Shown: one piece after another, positions 41,370 through 42,553 of the stretch
How the letters are laid out: every line of letters starts with the position of its first letter
Numbering within the stretch: the stretch's first letter is position 1
Assembly: GCA_023336205.1 (NCBI GenBank)
Contig: JALQCR010000054.1
Span: 1-42,553 of the forward strand
Origin: Pseudanabaena sp. Salubria-1
GTDB taxonomy: Bacteria > Cyanobacteriota > Cyanobacteriia > Pseudanabaenales > Pseudanabaenaceae
DNA length: 42,553 nucleotides
Direction: 5' to 3'
The notes under the pieces: generated by a model
What the model was told of the DNA's origin: nothing
Databases searched by the model: none
The model's input: only the letters and a program-made list of their open reading frames with translations
Made by a program: the position numbers and the translations under genes

Positions 41370-42470
41370 ATGAAAAAGATCCTCCTCATTGAAGATAATC
41401 CAAACGTCTTGCTAAATACCTCCAGAATGCTGCAAGCTGAGGGATATATGATTATCAGTGCTGACAATGGACGTACTGGATTAGAGATGGCGCAGCAGCA
41501 TATTCCTAGTTTGATCATCTGCGATATTATGATGCCTGAAATCGACGGTTATGGAGTTATCGCGGCTCTGCGAAATAATCCCTCGACAACGACAATCCCT
41601 TTTATCTTTCTTAGTGCCAAGTCTGACAAAAATGACTTTCGACAAGGTATGGAATTGGGATCAGATGATTATTTAACTAAACCCTTTACTAGAGATGAAC
41701 TATTGGGAGCAATCAATGCTCAGTTTAAAAAACAAGAAGTCATTAATAGTTATTACAAGCAAGAGTTAGCGAACTTACGAGGCAATATATCTAAATCCTT
41801 ACCTCATCAGTTATTGTTCCCTGCGATCGAGGTTATGGGCTTGGCGGATATTTTGGTCAAAAATTATCATGCTATGCAAGCTCATGAAGTCCCAGATATC
41901 GGTAAGCGCATTCGCAAAGCAGGGCGGGATATGCATGAAATGGTGAAGAAATTTCTGCTATACGCTGAGTTAGAGTCAACGGAGAATAATGCTGAATGGA
42001 TTAACCAAATCCGTAATAGTAAAGCAACTTTTGTTGATATTGAAATTTCTAGCTGCGCCAAAAAAATCGCTGAAAACTATAATCGTGTTTCTGACTTACA
42101 TGTAGATATTAATGATGCCAGTATTCAAATCTCAGACTCTTACTTAAATGTAATCGTTAAGGAACTTGTGGATAATGCGTTCAAATTCTCTTCAGAAGGA
42201 ACTGCTGTAAATGTTGTCGGCAATTGTGATGATAAGGACTATCGTCTAGTTATTACTGATCATGGTCAGGGGATTGAACCAGAGCAGATTGCTAATTTTG
42301 GGGCATATATGAAGTTTGAGAAAAAGCTCTATATTCAGCAGGGGACTGGGTTGGGGTTAGCGATCGCCAAGCGATTACTTGAGCTGCATAATGGGAAATT
42401 AGAAATTGAGAGCGATCCCTATGAGTTAACTGTTATCAGAGCTTTTTTACCATTAAGTAGTCGCAAGTAA
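41370..42470 (+). CDS. Hybrid response regulator/histidine kinase
   Basis: 366 residues. Receiver domain 1-120 with acidic Asp8/9, phospho-acceptor Asp52 (ICDIMMPEIDG) and Lys105 (LTKPF). Next a coiled linker and an H-box-like SLPHQLLFPAIEVMGLADIL (His145), then HATPase_c with KELVDNAFKFS (N268), TDHGQGIEP and QGTGLGLAIAKRLLELHNG. This receiver-first kinase layout is common in cyanobacteria. It probably received phosphate from the kinase now broken upstream. ATG at 41370 is close to the receiver start MKKILLIEDN. Confidence 0.9.
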   Translation: MKKILLIEDNPNVLLNTSRMLQAEGYMIISADNGRTGLEMAQQHIPSLIICDIMMPEIDGYGVIAALRNNPSTTTIPFIFLSAKSDKNDFRQGMELGSDDYLTKPFTRDELLGAINAQFKKQEVINSYYKQELANLRGNISKSLPHQLLFPAIEVMGLADILVKNYHAMQAHEVPDIGKRIRKAGRDMHEMVKKFLLYAELESTENNAEWINQIRNSKATFVDIEISSCAKKIAENYNRVSDLHVDINDASIQISDSYLNVIVKELVDNAFKFSSEGTAVNVVGNCDDKDYRLVITDHGQGIEPEQIANFGAYMKFEKKLYIQQGTGLGLAIAKRLLELHNGKLEIESDPYELTVIRAFLPLSSRK

Positions 42471-42479
42471 AAGAGCCAA

Positions 42480-42553
42480 CTTTTTGTGGGGGGGGGGGGG
42501 GGGCCCCCCAAATTTTTTTTTTTGGGTTTGGGGCAAACGCGTTTAAATTTTTT
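42480..42553. other. Low-quality contig end
   Basis: After the last stop codon the sequence becomes runs of G (about 18), then C6, then long T runs mixed with GGG. This does not resemble the rest of the genome and is best read as an assembly or sequencing artefact at a contig edge. Confidence 0.85.

Noticed and set aside
1..42553. CRISPR arrays, tRNA or rRNA genes
   Set aside because: No regularly spaced direct repeats and no tRNA T-arm/acceptor pattern were found by eye on either strand; a tRNAscan run would be decisive.

Overview
The window is a chromosomal segment of a filamentous-type cyanobacterium, most like Pseudanabaena and its relatives (inferred from content, not from a search). 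It carries cyanobacterial markers (NtcA, the clock-output kinase SasA, plant-type Z-ISO, an OaPAC-like photoactivated cyclase, the asd-dapA-rnj cluster). The HIP1 octamer GCGATCGC and its core CGATCG are scattered through most genes, and TTG/GTG starts are common.

Layout. 0.1-12.4 kb: PPP-family phosphatase, truB, htpG, a small membrane protein with ftsQ and ftsZ, prs, ntcA behind a long leader with a perfect TGTA-N8-TACA site, secG, a Uma2 nuclease, coaE, a SemiSWEET and a Z-ISO-like protein. 12.5-16.2 kb: divergent sasA and recJ; recJ carries an in-frame palindromic mobile element. 16.2-19.3 kb: a compact defence cluster with a Panacea-type toxin-antitoxin pair, a nucleotidyltransferase-like protein, and a Dam-type (probably GATC) methyltransferase overlapping a small PD-(D/E)XK nuclease. 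19.3-36 kb: comB-like gene, membrane Ser/Thr kinase, BLUF-adenylate cyclase, rpiA, cbiT, a DUF167 gene, rnj-dapA-asd, DUF3143 and DnaJ genes, cdsA, pilD, a secreted DUF4189 protein, a SpoU methyltransferase, a GAF protein, a membrane protein and aroH.

36-42.5 kb is accessory and rearranged. A 679-residue PUA/EVE-like + TPR + VEK-repeat + DUF3883-like fusion is followed by a 22-codon remnant resembling a HindVP-type restriction enzyme. This abuts an IS1595-type transposase gene with an A9 -1 frameshift site. That element is cut by a tandem double IS30-type element (two identical 1005-bp units), whose far side abuts the C-terminal scrap of a histidine kinase. A hybrid response regulator/kinase follows. 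The last ~70 bases are homopolymer runs that look like a contig-edge artefact, so the nested arrangement needs independent confirmation.

Two families of palindromic elements recur. One is a ~105-bp, four-copy element (TAATACCAA...TTGGTATTA ends, two hairpins with conserved tips and covarying stems). The other is a set of long perfect hairpins, nearly all capped by GC-N3-GC, at most gene ends and also between divergent genes. No tRNA, rRNA or CRISPR array was seen.
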